Assembly: GCA_937927895.1 (NCBI GenBank)
Contig: CALGKA010000011.1
Span: 1 to 54,474 of the forward strand
Direction: 5' to 3'
DNA: 54,474 nt
Origin: an uncultured Granulosicoccaceae bacterium
Lineage (GTDB): Bacteria > Pseudomonadota > Gammaproteobacteria > Granulosicoccales > Granulosicoccaceae
The translations under genes and the position numbers were made by a program. The notes beneath the pieces are model-generated. The model was not told where the DNA came from, did not search any database, and saw only the letters and a list, made by a program, of their open reading frames with translations. Positions within the stretch are counted from its first letter, which is position 1. Each line of letters opens with the position of its first letter. Shown piece by piece: positions 1 to 9,587 of the stretch.

Positions 1-458
1 GCAAGCTGATAAAAAACAGCACGACTCAGTTTCGCGGCCAGATTTCTTCTAACAATCACGTACGGTGCGGGCTGTTGGTCTTCGGTTTGCGATAACCACA
101 GCTTGTGTGTGGCGTTTGCGGTGAAGCGGTTGCCGGTGTTGTCGGTAAAAGTTAATGATTGGTATTCACCCTCGCCTGTCACATCCATTAACACTGCTAT
201 GAATGGGACTTCTTCTACTTCGATGGCTAGTTTTTCTACCGGGGTGATTAAATAGTAGGAATCGTCTTCGTGCCAGAGAATCGTTGAGAACAGTGAAACC
301 ATGCGATTGCGTTCGATTTTCGAACCGTTGTAGATCCAATCGCCTGCACGGGTGATTTTTATGTCTATCGACCCTAGGCGTCCGGGCTTCCATTGCTCAA
401 CGGGCGGCTTGTCGCGCAGATCAAATTGTTCAACCAAAGATTCAAGGTCGGTGGTCAT
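1..458 (-). CDS. DUF1285 family protein (C-terminus beyond window)
   Basis: The 152 visible codons start at an ATG whose ATGA overlaps the stop of the upstream gene, so the two are translationally coupled. The protein begins MTTDLESLVEQFD. It then shows GDWIYNGSKIERNRMVSLFS, YYLITPVEKLAIEVEEVPF and a later segment with NLAAKLSRAVFYQLA. This is the usual layout of the DUF1285 family, small cytosolic bacterial proteins of unknown function, normally about 170-190 residues. There is no signal peptide or membrane segment. The gene runs off the left edge, so roughly the last tenth to fifth is unseen. The family call is from remembered motifs; function is unknown. Confidence 0.75.
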   Translation of the reverse strand, partial: MTTDLESLVEQFDLRDKPPVEQWKPGRLGSIDIKITRAGDWIYNGSKIERNRMVSLFSTILWHEDDSYYLITPVEKLAIEVEEVPFIAVLMDVTGEGEYQSLTFTDNTGNRFTANATHKLWLSQTEDQQPAPYVIVRRNLAAKLSRAVFYQL

Positions 459-1666
459 GTGGCGTTGCGCTGCTCACCATATAGACGGTTAAGATCGATG
501 ATTAAATCATCTATGCTGTCTTCACGGCCGGGTATTGCTGGTGCAGTGCCTACGCCTTTGCTGGCTATTCTTTCACCGCGGGCGGCAATATCGGAATCAG
601 CTGGGTTTGCTTCACTATCCGCCTGAGACTCGTTAATTAGCCGTTGGCGTTCGTCGTCATATAACTGATCATAACGCTGGTCTATTGAGTCACTGATACT
701 TGCATCAATTAAATCAAACGATTTGGCGTCAGCATCGAGCTTTGCGATTACTGACGGAGGAATAGAGCTGGTGTCTTCAGTGGGTTCAAACTCTATTAAC
801 TGAGCACCCGACTCCAGTAACATAATCGCACCTTCACGGGTGTTGTTTATCGCCGTTGATGCGGTATGCCGGTCGATTGCATTGATATGTTCTAAGTCAT
901 CAATGGCTTGCAGAAACGGTAGATGATCAGCGATTGATTCAACCGAATAATCTTCATTCTGATGTGAAACTGCTGCGACTTGATTTAGATATAAAATCAC
1001 TCTTTGTGTGGCGTTAATGGCCTGTAATTCACCATGGAAGATTAATGTCCTTACGGCTACACCCGAAACTGACATTAATTGCAGTGAATCATTTGCGACA
1101 CCTGCAATAGAAGAGCACGCGGTATAGAGCATATCCACCGAATCTATCAAACGGGACATGCGATCAGGGCTTGCGGCAGATTCGACTGAATCGTAGAGCC
1201 TTAATACCAACCGACCAGATTCGGAATCATCGCTTCTTAAACCCTCTACTGCACTGGTCTCTCGAACCAAAGCTAGCAGACTTGGAAGGTGGCTGCTGGC
1301 AAACATCATTTTGCTATAGGCCGATACCGCTTGCGCCTGGCGCGCTTCAACCGGGCGTACATTTGACGTTAGATCTATCCAAAATGAAGAGGTGCCGATT
1401 TGCCCAAGATGCAGTAAATTAACGACAGATGCTTCATGTTCGCCGAACATGGCGGTTTTTGCGATATAGGCATCAGTTGCCTGGGTCAGCTGAGCTTGCG
1501 CAATATCTATATTGCCATGGCCACGCAAAGATGCCCGATACGCTTTAAGCGCCGGCATCATGCCACTGGTTTCAAGGGATTTAACCACTCGTTGAGTGGC
1601 GCTGTATAGCTGGATCAGGTCCAAGGTAGTATCTACAATCAAAGCGTTAGCTGAATTATAGAGCAC
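455..1666 (-). CDS. Hypothetical protein, 403 aa, helical
   Basis: I do not recognise this protein. It is a long soluble-looking chain, mostly predictable helix, without signal peptide or membrane segment. It ends in an acidic linker (about residues 300-375) and a conserved-looking tail, EDSIDDLIIDLNRLYGEQ, which may be a docking motif. The start is GTG at 1666 with only a weak ribosome site. An internal ATG pair (residues 35-36) is an alternative but would discard well-formed helical sequence. It lies about 50 bases after tRNA-Pro on the same strand and overlaps the DUF1285 gene by ATGA, so the three may share a transcript. Confidence 0.7.
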   Translation of the reverse strand: MLYNSANALIVDTTLDLIQLYSATQRVVKSLETSGMMPALKAYRASLRGHGNIDIAQAQLTQATDAYIAKTAMFGEHEASVVNLLHLGQIGTSSFWIDLTSNVRPVEARQAQAVSAYSKMMFASSHLPSLLALVRETSAVEGLRSDDSESGRLVLRLYDSVESAASPDRMSRLIDSVDMLYTACSSIAGVANDSLQLMSVSGVAVRTLIFHGELQAINATQRVILYLNQVAAVSHQNEDYSVESIADHLPFLQAIDDLEHINAIDRHTASTAINNTREGAIMLLESGAQLIEFEPTEDTSSIPPSVIAKLDADAKSFDLIDASISDSIDQRYDQLYDDERQRLINESQADSEANPADSDIAARGERIASKGVGTAPAIPGREDSIDDLIIDLNRLYGEQRNAT

Positions 1667-1717
1667 GTTACACCGCTATGCCGAACCATGCTCGCATTTT
1701 ATTGCAACAGAGATCAT

Positions 1718-1794
1718 TGGTCGGAACGACAGGATTCGAACCTGTGACCCCTACACCCCCAGTGTAGTGCGCTACCAGACTGCGCCACGCTCCG
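1718..1794 (-). tRNA. tRNA-Pro(GGG)
   Basis: The minus strand folds into a full cloverleaf of 77 nt including an encoded CCA. The acceptor pairs CGGAGCG with CGTTCCG, the D-arm contains GTCTGGTAGCGC, the anticodon stem CTACA/TGTAG encloses the loop CTGGGGG with anticodon GGG, and the T-arm has the GGTTCGAATCC box. It reads CCC/CCU proline codons. It follows the merR gene by about 60 bases on the same strand, a common place for this tRNA next to the ihfA region in gammaproteobacteria. Confidence 0.97.
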
Positions 1795-1857
1795 ACATGA
1801 TCAAAAAAGCTATTGAACCCAAATTGAGTAGGCTGCCTAAATAGCAGCGCTAGGATA

Positions 1858-2214
1858 TCACGCCTTGAGGATTTTTAGCACGTCTTCTAGTTCATCGCAG
1901 AGTTGACGAACGACTTGCTGTGCCTGGCCGCTGTCTTCTTTAGCAACTTCACCGGAGAGTTGCAGGCGAGCACCACCAATAGTGTAGCCCTGATGATAGA
2001 GCAGATCTCTGATGGTGCGGATAAGCATGACATCGTGGCGCTGGTAATAGCGTCGATTGCCACGACGCTTGACCGGCTTTAGATCCGGGAATTCCTGCTC
2101 CCAGTACCGAAGCACATGGGGCTTTACATCACACAAGTCGCTAACTTCACCAATGGTGAAGTATCGCTTGTTTGGTATTGCAGGTAATTCGTTATTGTTG
2201 CTGGTTTCCAGCAT
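1858..2214 (-). CDS. MerR-family transcriptional regulator downstream of ihfA
   Basis: This 118-residue protein has a winged helix-turn-helix at the N-terminus, with [20 protein letters not shown] and the MerR-type [22 protein letters not shown] segment. A short helical tail (about 75-118) would be the dimerisation coiled coil. It lacks the metal-binding cysteines of MerR or the effector domain of larger relatives. Its start lies 23 bases inside ihfA, which fits the conserved ihfA-merR pair of gammaproteobacteria. The N-terminal residues match that small family well, so I keep this start. The regulated genes are unknown. Confidence 0.9.
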   Translation of the reverse strand: MLETSNNNELPAIPNKRYFTIGEVSDLCDVKPHVLRYWEQEFPDLKPVKRRGNRRYYQRHDVMLIRTIRDLLYHQGYTIGGARLQLSGEVAKEDSGQAQQVVRQLCDELEDVLKILKA

Positions 2215-2494
2215 ACGCTTCTACTCGAGCTTTTAATTTTTGGCCGGGTCGAAAGGTCACTACCCTTCTTGCCGAAATGGGAATTTCTTCGCCGGTTTTA
2301 GGGTTACGACCGGGACGTTCGCTCTTAGAGCGCAAGATGAAGTTGCCGAAACCAGAGAGCTTTACGTCTTCTCCGTTTTCCAGCGCCACCCTGACTTGCT
2401 CAAAAAACTGCTCTACGAACTCTTTTGCCTCACGCTTGTTGAGACCCAGTTCATCGAACAGCATTTCAGCCAGCGATGCTTTTGTAAGTGCCAT
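2192..2494 (-). CDS. ihfA: Integration host factor subunit alpha
   Basis: IhfA is one half of the IHF heterodimer, a nucleoid protein that bends DNA sharply at specific sites and serves recombination, replication and sigma-54 promoters. The protein is 100 residues, the normal length. It starts [28 protein letters not shown] and carries the beta-arm motif [20 protein letters not shown], including the proline that intercalates at the bend. It follows pheT by 3 bases, the classic pheST-ihfA arrangement. IhfA rather than IhfB or HU is supported by this context and by the GEEI sequence. Confidence 0.97.
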   Translation of the reverse strand: MALTKASLAEMLFDELGLNKREAKEFVEQFFEQVRVALENGEDVKLSGFGNFILRSKSERPGRNPKTGEEIPISARRVVTFRPGQKLKARVEAYAGNQQQ

Positions 2495-2497
2495 GGT

Positions 2498-4870
2498 TTA
2501 TGTCCTGAGTGTCGCGCCAAGGTCTTTTACCAGACCGTCAAGAATTCGCGACATCGCTGTTTCAATTTCATTATCGCCAAGGGTGCTGGAAAAATCCTGT
2601 AAAATCAACCCTAAAGCGACGCTTTTTAAACCAACTGTAATGCCCTTGCCAGTGTAGATGTCTAGTAATCTGACCTCTCTCACTAATTCTGAGGCATGGC
2701 GATCAACACATTCTTGAATCGCCGAAAACGGTATTTCCTTGTCTACAGTTACTGCCAGATCCCGGCGTACCGACGGGAACTTCGAAACCTCTGTATAGAC
2801 CGGGACGCGCACTTGTTCAAGTGCGGCCATTTCTATTTCGAACACTATAGGAACTTGCGACAAATCTAATGTTTTCTGAAGCTTCGGGTGCAAACTGCCT
2901 ACCCAGCCGACTACTTTTCCGGCTGTTTTAATCGTCGCAGTTATACCTGGATGAAGTGCCGGGTGCTCACCTTTTTCGATCACAAACTCGTTACCGCTGG
3001 CCGCTGCCAACAATGCTTCTACGTCTGCCTTCACATCGTAGAAGTCAGCCGCAACCGCCGGCCCGCCCCAATAGTCTGCAGATTTGTTCCCTGTTACCAG
3101 GCCCGAGATCATTTTAACTTGTTTTAAATCAGAACCTTCTGAAACAAACTTAAGACCACACTCGAAGATTTTTACATCGCTTTGCTGGCGATTTATATTG
3201 CTTTGCATCACATCACACAGACCCAACCAAAGCGTATGGCGCATTTCACCGAGATCTTCAGAGATCGGATTTGCGAGCGCCAGTGCTTCAAGATCAGGTG
3301 CAAATCCACTTTGCCGACCGTCAACAAAGCTATAGCAAACGGCCTCCTGGTAGCCGCGATCAATCAACAGCTGTGGCAATGTGTTCGACGGTAATTCAGC
3401 TTCAGAGCTTGATGTTACCAACGGCACCCATGCAGGGTTTGTTCGAGGAATGTTGTTGTAGCCATATAATCTGGCAACTTCTTCGATGAGGTCTTCCTCG
3501 ATGGCTATATCCCATCGCCAGGAAGGAGAAATGGCCTGCCAACCGTCATCGGTTTTGGTGGCTTCAATTCCCAGGCGATCGAAAATATCAGCGACTTTAT
3601 CATCGGGGACTGCAACACCTAAGAACCGGTCAAGGCGTGCGCGACTGAGTGACACGGGCTCAAACGATCGCTGATAGGCCTCATTGCGAGTTTCAAAAAT
3701 AGGCCCGACGTCACCGCCGACAATATCAACCAGTAGCTTGGTTGCGCGCTCCATACCAAACGGTTGCAGTTCACTATCTACACCACGCTCAAAACGCTGC
3801 GCTGAATCGGTATAGGCATTATAGCGACGAGGCCTACCGGCAATACCGAGCGGCATAAACAACGCCGCTTCAAGCAGTATATCGGTAGTGGTAGGGGTTA
3901 CCCCTGTTTCGTCTCCACCCATGATTCCAGCTATAGCAACTGCTTTAGAGTGGTCTGCAATAACCGTGGTATCAGTTTGCAGTTCAACTTCTCGACCATC
4001 AAGCAATTTGAGTTTTTCACCCGGGTTCGCCAAACGTACTTTAATGCCGCCCTCGAGCTTTGCCAGATCAAAGGCGTGCATGGGCTGGCCCATCTCAAGC
4101 ATTACGTAGTTAGTAACATCTACCGACGGTGAAATTGATCGGATGCCGCAGCGTCTTAATTTTTCGACCATCCATAACGGTGTAGTTGCACTAGCATCGA
4201 TGCCACGAATCACCCGACCACAAAAACGGGCGCAGCAACTGTCTGCCGCAATCTCAACTGGAAAGGTATCTTGATGAGCTGCCTTGGCGGGACCGACCAT
4301 GGGCTCGATCATCGCTGTGCTATTGCGTGTGCTTATTTCACGGGCAATACCACGAAGGTTCAAACAATCACCGCGGTTGGGTGTGAGATCAATATCGATA
4401 ATATGATCATCAAGGTTTAAATATTCGTTTATCGCTACACCTGCCGGCGCATCCAGCGGTAGCTCGTGCAGGCCATCTGCCTCTTCCGACAGATCCAGCT
4501 CTTTGGCGGAGCACAACATACCGAAAGACTCCACTCCACGTAGCTTGGCTTTTTTAATCTTAAAGCCACCAGGCAACACAGCCCCTACTCTGGCAAACGG
4601 TATTTTTATTCCAACGCGGGCATTCGGTGCGCCGCATACAACGTTGTGTTGCTCACCCGTGCCGTCATCAACTTTGCACACTTGTAGCCGATCCGCATCC
4701 GGGTGCTGTTCGGCTGCTGTGATCTCGCCAATCACCACACCTTCAAAATCACCACCGGCGGAGGTGTAATCATCAACTTCAAGGCCAAGTAAGGTTAATT
4801 GTTCTAACAGTTCCTCTGAACCGATATCAACATTGACCCACTCACGTAACCACTGTTCACTGAATTTCAT
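2498..4870 (-). CDS. pheT: Phenylalanyl-tRNA synthetase beta subunit
   Basis: PheT is the non-catalytic chain of the (alpha-beta)2 phenylalanyl-tRNA synthetase. It holds the editing site that hydrolyses Tyr-tRNA(Phe) and binds tRNA. At 790 residues it has normal length. In order: an EMAP/tRNA-binding fold (about 39-150, with GEITAAEQHPDADRLQVCKV), the B3/B4 editing region with LTPNRGDCL near 160, the B5 region, a degenerate catalytic-like core, and the C-terminal anticodon-binding FDX-ACB domain (from about 700, SKFPSVRRDLAVTVD). The gene sits between pheS and ihfA in the usual order. The gap to pheS is 80 bases. Confidence 0.98.
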   Translation of the reverse strand: MKFSEQWLREWVNVDIGSEELLEQLTLLGLEVDDYTSAGGDFEGVVIGEITAAEQHPDADRLQVCKVDDGTGEQHNVVCGAPNARVGIKIPFARVGAVLPGGFKIKKAKLRGVESFGMLCSAKELDLSEEADGLHELPLDAPAGVAINEYLNLDDHIIDIDLTPNRGDCLNLRGIAREISTRNSTAMIEPMVGPAKAAHQDTFPVEIAADSCCARFCGRVIRGIDASATTPLWMVEKLRRCGIRSISPSVDVTNYVMLEMGQPMHAFDLAKLEGGIKVRLANPGEKLKLLDGREVELQTDTTVIADHSKAVAIAGIMGGDETGVTPTTTDILLEAALFMPLGIAGRPRRYNAYTDSAQRFERGVDSELQPFGMERATKLLVDIVGGDVGPIFETRNEAYQRSFEPVSLSRARLDRFLGVAVPDDKVADIFDRLGIEATKTDDGWQAISPSWRWDIAIEEDLIEEVARLYGYNNIPRTNPAWVPLVTSSSEAELPSNTLPQLLIDRGYQEAVCYSFVDGRQSGFAPDLEALALANPISEDLGEMRHTLWLGLCDVMQSNINRQQSDVKIFECGLKFVSEGSDLKQVKMISGLVTGNKSADYWGGPAVAADFYDVKADVEALLAAASGNEFVIEKGEHPALHPGITATIKTAGKVVGWVGSLHPKLQKTLDLSQVPIVFEIEMAALEQVRVPVYTEVSKFPSVRRDLAVTVDKEIPFSAIQECVDRHASELVREVRLLDIYTGKGITVGLKSVALGLILQDFSSTLGDNEIETAMSRILDGLVKDLGATLRT

Positions 4871-4950
4871 AGCGCGGACTCACCTTCGGGTCTTGTCTGT
4901 ATAGCAACTGGATTTATATTAACTAACCACAGATTTCTATTTAACATGGC

Positions 4951-5979
4951 TTATATCGCCTCGTTAAACTGACGCAAAAAGCGTAAGTCATTCTCAAAGA
5001 ATGATCTTAAATCTGACACCCCGTAGCGCAACATCGCTAAGCGCTCAACACCCATACCAAAGGCGTAGCCAGTGAATTCTTCAGTGCTATAACCAACGCT
5101 ATTAAATACTTTAGGGTGCACCATGCCGGCACCTAGCACTTCCAGCCACTTGCCCGCGTTTGGTCCGTCTGGCATACGAATATCAACTTCCGTTGAAGGT
5201 TCGGTAAAAGGAAAGTACGAAGGTCGGAATCGAATATCGACACCGTCTTGATCAAAGAACAACTTCAAAAACATTTCAAGGTGACCCATCAGGTCTGAGA
5301 ATGCTATATCAGTATCTACCAACAAGCCTTCCACCTGATGAAACATAGGTGTGTGGGTCATGTCAGAATCACATCTATACACTCTGCCAGGAGATATAAT
5401 TCTTACCGGTGGCGGATTATTTTCCATGAAGCGAATCTGTACCGATGAAGTATGCGTACGCAACACCCGACGATCTTCAAAGTAGAAGGTATCGTGCATA
5501 GCACGCGCTGGATGATGCTCCGGCATGTTTAGCGCTTCAAAGTTATAGTATTCGGACTCAACTTCGGGGCCTTCTGCAACCGAAAAACCCAGCTGCCCAA
5601 AAATAGACGTTATACGCCTAATAGTTCTTGTTACCGGATGCAAACCACCGTCTAGCTGGCCGCGCCCTGGAAGCGTTACATCAATTGCCTCGCTTTTAAG
5701 CTTCTCATCAATGGCGGCCGTTTCAAGTGCGAAAAGCTTGCCTTCAAGGGCTGCTTGCAACGTACGCTTGCCCTCATTGATTTTCTGCCCTTGAGATTTT
5801 TTCTCTTCTACTGGCAGCGAACCCAGACTTTTAAGCAGCCCGGTAAGCTGGCCTTTCTTGCCTAAAAACTCAACACGCACAGTATCAAGTGTTGCAAGGT
5901 CATTCGCCTGCTCTATTTGCATGAGCGCATTGTTGATCAATTCATCAAGTGGCATCGTGGTTCCGGTAGTGGTTGCCAA
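4951..5979 (-). CDS. pheS: Phenylalanyl-tRNA synthetase alpha subunit
   Basis: PheS is the catalytic chain that charges tRNA(Phe) with phenylalanine in an ATP-dependent class II reaction. The 342 residues begin with a helical coiled-coil arm (about 1-100). The class II core follows, with motif 2 ([12 protein letters not shown]), the phenylalanine-binding [12 protein letters not shown] segment and motif 3 ([13 protein letters not shown]) near the C-terminus. Start ATG is at 5979. It lies downstream of rplT, separated by a strong hairpin with a T-tract, so pheST expression probably responds to termination there. Confidence 0.98.
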   Translation of the reverse strand: MATTTGTTMPLDELINNALMQIEQANDLATLDTVRVEFLGKKGQLTGLLKSLGSLPVEEKKSQGQKINEGKRTLQAALEGKLFALETAAIDEKLKSEAIDVTLPGRGQLDGGLHPVTRTIRRITSIFGQLGFSVAEGPEVESEYYNFEALNMPEHHPARAMHDTFYFEDRRVLRTHTSSVQIRFMENNPPPVRIISPGRVYRCDSDMTHTPMFHQVEGLLVDTDIAFSDLMGHLEMFLKLFFDQDGVDIRFRPSYFPFTEPSTEVDIRMPDGPNAGKWLEVLGAGMVHPKVFNSVGYSTEEFTGYAFGMGVERLAMLRYGVSDLRSFFENDLRFLRQFNEAI

Positions 5980-6017
5980 GTTTGGCCTGGCAGACTGATT
6001 AGCGTTTTACAAACAAA

Positions 6018-6051
6018 AACGGGAAAAGACATGTGGCTGTCTTTTCCCGTT
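6018..6051 (-). terminator. Rho-independent terminator or attenuator between rplT and pheS
   Basis: A perfect 14-bp stem (AACGGGAAAAGACA with its complement) closes a six-base loop. On the minus strand it runs directly into GTTTTTGTTTG. This is a canonical intrinsic terminator in the direction of the operon. It sits 47 bases after the rplT stop and 38 bases before pheS, where E. coli has the pheST attenuator. I found no phenylalanine-rich leader peptide before it, so it may be a partial terminator with a separate pheS promoter rather than a translation-controlled attenuator. Confidence 0.85.
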
Positions 6052-6097
6052 GATATCAAATTGCAGCCCCGAACATACCCGGGGAAATACAAGCGGC

Positions 6098-6463
6098 TTA
6101 TGCGGCTGCTTGTAAACCTGCTTTTGCTTTTTCCGCCAACTGACTGAAGGCGGCAGAATCGTGAACGGCTATGTCCGCGAGTACTTTACGATCAACTTCA
6201 ATTCCAGCCTTGTTCAGACCGTCCATAAAGCGACTGTATGACATATCGCACTGGCGAGCAGCAGCATTGATTCGCGCGATCCAAAGTGCTCTGAACTGAC
6301 GCTTTCTTTGGCGACGATCTCGATACGCGTATTGACCGGCTTTTGTTACTGCCTGTTTGGCAACACGATACACCCGACTACGGGCACCTTGATAACCTTT
6401 GGCTTTTTTAAGTACTTTTTTGTGTCTGGCGTGCGCCTGGACACCACGTTTTACTCTTGGCAT
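6098..6463 (-). CDS. rplT: 50S ribosomal protein L20
   Basis: L20 binds 23S rRNA early in 50S assembly. In many bacteria it also represses its own operon by binding the rpmI leader. The protein is 121 residues, very basic, with the expected start [20 protein letters not shown] and the [24 protein letters not shown] globular part. It follows rpmI by 12 bases in the conserved infC-rpmI-rplT order. I see no departures from the family. Confidence 0.98.
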   Translation of the reverse strand: MPRVKRGVQAHARHKKVLKKAKGYQGARSRVYRVAKQAVTKAGQYAYRDRRQRKRQFRALWIARINAAARQCDMSYSRFMDGLNKAGIEVDRKVLADIAVHDSAAFSQLAEKAKAGLQAAA

Positions 6464-6475
6464 CTGACTGTCTCC

Positions 6476-6673
6476 CTAGCTGTATGGCAGCATTTGAATA
6501 ACAAGGCCTTTATCAGCCTCATGAACCATACAGGCGCTGCGCAAATGGCGCTTACGCTTGGTGCTTTTCTTGGTCAGAATATGACGTCTGTGACTTTGCT
6601 TACGCTTGAAGCCGCCCCCGCCTGTTTTCTTGAAGCGTTTGGCCGCTCCACTGTTACTTTTCATCTTTGGCAC
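6476..6673 (-). CDS. rpmI: 50S ribosomal protein L35
   Basis: L35 is a small basic protein of the large ribosomal subunit. The 65 residues start [20 protein letters not shown] and contain [21 protein letters not shown], typical of the family and at full length. The 164-base leader between infC and rpmI is where L20 autoregulation acts in E. coli. Here it contains a short hairpin (GGCT/AGCC around 6748-6761), but I cannot confirm an L20-binding pseudoknot by eye. Confidence 0.97.
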   Translation of the reverse strand: MPKMKSNSGAAKRFKKTGGGGFKRKQSHRRHILTKKSTKRKRHLRSACMVHEADKGLVIQMLPYS

Positions 6674-6837
6674 AATGAACTCCCGTTCGGTATTGCGTTA
6701 TAGACTGCTTAAGCGAGCATAAAGCCTTTTTAAGTTGCCTTGATTATGGCTTTTTATAGCCTTCGTTAATTGGCCCGGCCGAGTCGGAGTATGTACTGCG
6801 GCGCGGTACCTTATTGTGGCAATGAAGCTTGTACTGA

Positions 6838-7359
6838 CTAAATCTTCTTAGTCGGCCCTAGCACCATCACCATTTGACGACCTTCCAGCTTCGGGTGCTG
6901 TTCAACTGCACCGTATTCTTCAAGGTCTGCCTCAATCCTTTGCAACAACTTCAGGCCGAGATCGCGATGTGCCATCTCACGCCCTCTGAAGCGCAATGTA
7001 ATCTTGGTTTTATCACCTTGCTCAAGAAACTTGACCAAGCTGCGTAGTTTAACCTGATAATCAGCCTCTTCGGTACCCGGTCGGAACTTTATTTCCTTCA
7101 GTTGCACCTGTTTCTGCTTTTTCTTTGCAGTGTGTTGCTTTTTATTGTTCTCAAATTTGTACCGACCATAGTCCATGATCTTACAGACCGGTGGATCTAC
7201 GTTGGGCGATATCTCTACTAAGTCCATACCGGCTGCTTCCGCTGACTTAATAGCAGATTCGATATCAACTACGCCGACTTGCTCGCCATCTTCGGCTATT
7301 AGTCGTACCTGCGGAACATCTATTTCTAGATTCCGTCTATTCGCTTTTGGTGAAGCTAT
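6838..7359 (-). CDS. infC: Translation initiation factor IF-3, probable AUA start
   Basis: IF-3 binds the 30S subunit, prevents early joining with 50S and rejects non-canonical start codons. Starting at the first ATG (7227) would give only 129 residues and remove most of the N-domain. The conserved reading continues upstream with [20 protein letters not shown]. The first plausible start is ATA at 7359-7357, seven bases after a GAGGA ribosome site, giving 173 residues, close to the usual 180. There is an in-frame TGA further upstream. A rare start fits the known IF-3 autoregulation. The ATA also overlaps the stop of a tiny upstream ORF. The identity is certain; the exact start is inferred. Confidence 0.93.
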   Translation of the reverse strand: MASPKANRRNLEIDVPQVRLIAEDGEQVGVVDIESAIKSAEAAGMDLVEISPNVDPPVCKIMDYGRYKFENNKKQHTAKKKQKQVQLKEIKFRPGTEEADYQVKLRSLVKFLEQGDKTKITLRFRGREMAHRDLGLKLLQRIEADLEEYGAVEQHPKLEGRQMVMVLGPTKKI

Positions 7360-7373
7360 GGATTGATCCTCAT
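7356..7373 (-). promoter_or_regulatory. Five-codon leader ORF overlapping the infC start
   Basis: Between thrS and infC the minus strand reads ATGAGGATCAATCCATAG, an ORF of five codons (MRINP) plus stop. An AGAGGA ribosome site lies four bases upstream of its ATG, so it should be well translated. Its TAG overlaps the proposed infC AUA start as ATAG. A ribosome ending there would be positioned on infC. This suggests reinitiation coupling, an inference from the sequence only. The short ORF could also be fortuitous. Confidence 0.5.
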
Positions 7374-7393
7374 TGTTTCCTCTTTTAAATCAG

Positions 7394-9325
7394 TTAGTTA
7401 TTAACTTTAAGAGGGTCACGACCGCATGTCGCAACTTCGTTGTGTAAACCGGCTATTAAGGTGTCGAGGTCAAACGGACCAACTTCTTTCGCATCGCGTG
7501 TGCGTACCGACACCATGCCGGATTCTAGTTCCTTGTCACCTATGACAAGCATATAAGGCACTCTTTCTAAAGTGGCTTCCCTGATTTTAAGTCCAATTTT
7601 CTCATTTCTCAAGTCGGATTGCGCTCTGAACCCTTGATCCAACAAGGTTTTTTCCATTTTTTGGCAAAAATCGCTCTGTTTGTCCGTAATATTGAGGATT
7701 CTGATCTGATTTGGTGCTAACCACAATGGCATTTTGCCTTCATGTTGCTCAATAAGTATTCCAATGAAGCGCTCAAATGATCCTAATAACGCCCGATGCA
7801 GCATTATTGGTACCTGACGGTCGCCATTAGCATCAACATATTCAGCACCGAGACGTCCTGGCATTGAAAAATCAACCTGGAGCGTACCGCACTGCCACAC
7901 CCGGCCAATACAATCTTTTAGTGAAAATTCGATCTTCGGGCCATAAAAAGCCCCCTCACCTGGCAATTCCTGCCACTCTAGATTTTTTGCATCCAGGGCT
8001 GCCGCTAAGGCTTTTTCTGATTTGTCCCAATCATCGTCGCTGCCGACTCTATTTTCAGGTCGAGTAGAAAGACGGTAAATAACTTCAGTGAAGCCAAAAT
8101 CTTCATAAACAGAATGCAGAAAATCGATAAACCTTGCCGACTCTGAGGGGATTTGCTCTTCTGTACAAAAGATATGCGCATCGTCTTGTACAAAACCGCG
8201 CACACGCATAATGCCGTGCAACGCACCAGAGAGTTCATTACGGTGGCAAGAACCAAACTCGGCTAAACGAATAGGTAACTCACGATAACTGCGTAAGCCT
8301 TGATTAAATACCTGCACATGGCACGGGCAGTTCATTGGCTTAATAGCGAATTTACGATCTTCACTACTGACCGCGAACATGTCGTCACCAAACTTGTCAG
8401 CATGGCCTGAACGCTCCCACAACGACATATCAACAATTTGTGGCGTGTTGATCTCTTTGTAACCTTGTTCAATTTGGCGCTTACGCATGTACTGCTGCAC
8501 CGACTGATAAATAGACCATCCAGCCGGATGCCAAAACACCATACCTGGTGCTTCTTCTTGCAAATGGAAAAGATCAAGCTGCTTGCCTATCTTTCTGTGG
8601 TCACGCTTTTCAGCTTCTGCAAGTCTATGTATATAGGCTTTTAGATCTTTTTTACTTGCCCACGCTGTGCCGTAAATTCTTTGCAGCATGGCATTGTTGG
8701 AATCACCTCGCCAGTACGCACCGGCTAATTTCATCAATTTAAAATGACCCAACTTACCGGTATCCGGCACGTGTGGACCACGGCATAGATCGGTAAAGTC
8801 ACCTTGCTCATACAAAGACAACACCTCTTCAGGGGGTATGTCTGCAATGATCTCTGCTTTGTAGTCTTCAGAAAGATTCGCAAAAAATGCCAGCGCTTCA
8901 TCGCGCGGTAATTCACTACGGTTTATTGGGATAGCCTGACTCGCAAGTTCAGTCATACGCTTTTCTATGGCTTCCAAATCTTCAGGTGTGAATTGACGCT
9001 TGTAGGAGAAGTCATAGTAGAAACCATCTTCGATAACAGGGCCAATAGTAACCTGCGCTTCAGGATACAACTGCTTAACCGCTTGAGCCATCAAGTGCGC
9101 AGTAGAGTGACGAATAAGATGCAATCCGTCATCATCTTTTGAGGTCACAATCGAGAGCGTTGCATCGCTTGATATTTGGGTATTGGAATCAACCAACGTG
9201 CCGTCCACAACCCCTGCAAGGGTAGCTTTGGCAAGCCCTGGCCCGATATCAGCAGCAACATCTGCCACAGACACAATGTTTTCGTAGCTACGAGTGCTAC
9301 CGTCAGGAAGAGTAATGGAGGGCAT
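7394..9325 (-). CDS. thrS: Threonyl-tRNA synthetase
   Basis: ThrRS charges tRNA(Thr) and clears mis-made Ser-tRNA(Thr). The 643 residues show the full layout: a TGS domain (1-63, [16 protein letters not shown]), the editing domain with [11 protein letters not shown], then the class II core and the C-terminal anticodon-binding domain with the final [14 protein letters not shown] region. The catalytic zinc-site cysteine lies in [14 protein letters not shown], and motif 2 is in [17 protein letters not shown]. The gene is first in the thrS-infC-rpmI-rplT block. Only 34 bases separate its stop from the infC start. Confidence 0.98.
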   Translation of the reverse strand: MPSITLPDGSTRSYENIVSVADVAADIGPGLAKATLAGVVDGTLVDSNTQISSDATLSIVTSKDDDGLHLIRHSTAHLMAQAVKQLYPEAQVTIGPVIEDGFYYDFSYKRQFTPEDLEAIEKRMTELASQAIPINRSELPRDEALAFFANLSEDYKAEIIADIPPEEVLSLYEQGDFTDLCRGPHVPDTGKLGHFKLMKLAGAYWRGDSNNAMLQRIYGTAWASKKDLKAYIHRLAEAEKRDHRKIGKQLDLFHLQEEAPGMVFWHPAGWSIYQSVQQYMRKRQIEQGYKEINTPQIVDMSLWERSGHADKFGDDMFAVSSEDRKFAIKPMNCPCHVQVFNQGLRSYRELPIRLAEFGSCHRNELSGALHGIMRVRGFVQDDAHIFCTEEQIPSESARFIDFLHSVYEDFGFTEVIYRLSTRPENRVGSDDDWDKSEKALAAALDAKNLEWQELPGEGAFYGPKIEFSLKDCIGRVWQCGTLQVDFSMPGRLGAEYVDANGDRQVPIMLHRALLGSFERFIGILIEQHEGKMPLWLAPNQIRILNITDKQSDFCQKMEKTLLDQGFRAQSDLRNEKIGLKIREATLERVPYMLVIGDKELESGMVSVRTRDAKEVGPFDLDTLIAGLHNEVATCGRDPLKVNN

Positions 9326-9525
9326 GTTTGATCCTGTCAGTGGTGACCCATACGCAAGGCCACTTGTCTTAGTAATTAGATGAGGGTATCGATACTTGAG
9401 TGTAACGCGAGATTATTTCGAAAAGTATAGCTCAAAAGTTATGGGCTGCCTTAATTATTGGCCCACAAACAACACCCTGCAGGTGTTGTATTCGAAAGGT
9501 AGTGCAGTCAAGACTCTTTTAAGCT

Positions 9526-9552
9526 GCAAGTGCCGCTTTGCGCGGCACTTGC
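9526..9552 (-). terminator. Perfect hairpin after glyA, weak T-tract
   Basis: An 11-bp perfect stem (GCAAGTGCCGC with its complement, loop of five) lies 36 bases past the glyA stop. Neither strand has a run of T after it; the minus strand continues AGCTTAAAAG. It could stabilise the glyA mRNA 3' end or help Rho-dependent termination, but it is not a textbook intrinsic terminator. Confidence 0.5.
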
Positions 9553-9587
9553 TAGCAATAATCCCGATAAGACTCAATCAGAATTTC

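Noticed and set aside
6074..6098. pheM-like leader peptide
   Set aside because: The only candidate is MFGAAI, with a single Phe and no ribosome site.
7228..7359. infC starting at the first ATG (7227)
   Set aside because: This would delete 44 conserved N-domain residues that continue upstream in the same frame.
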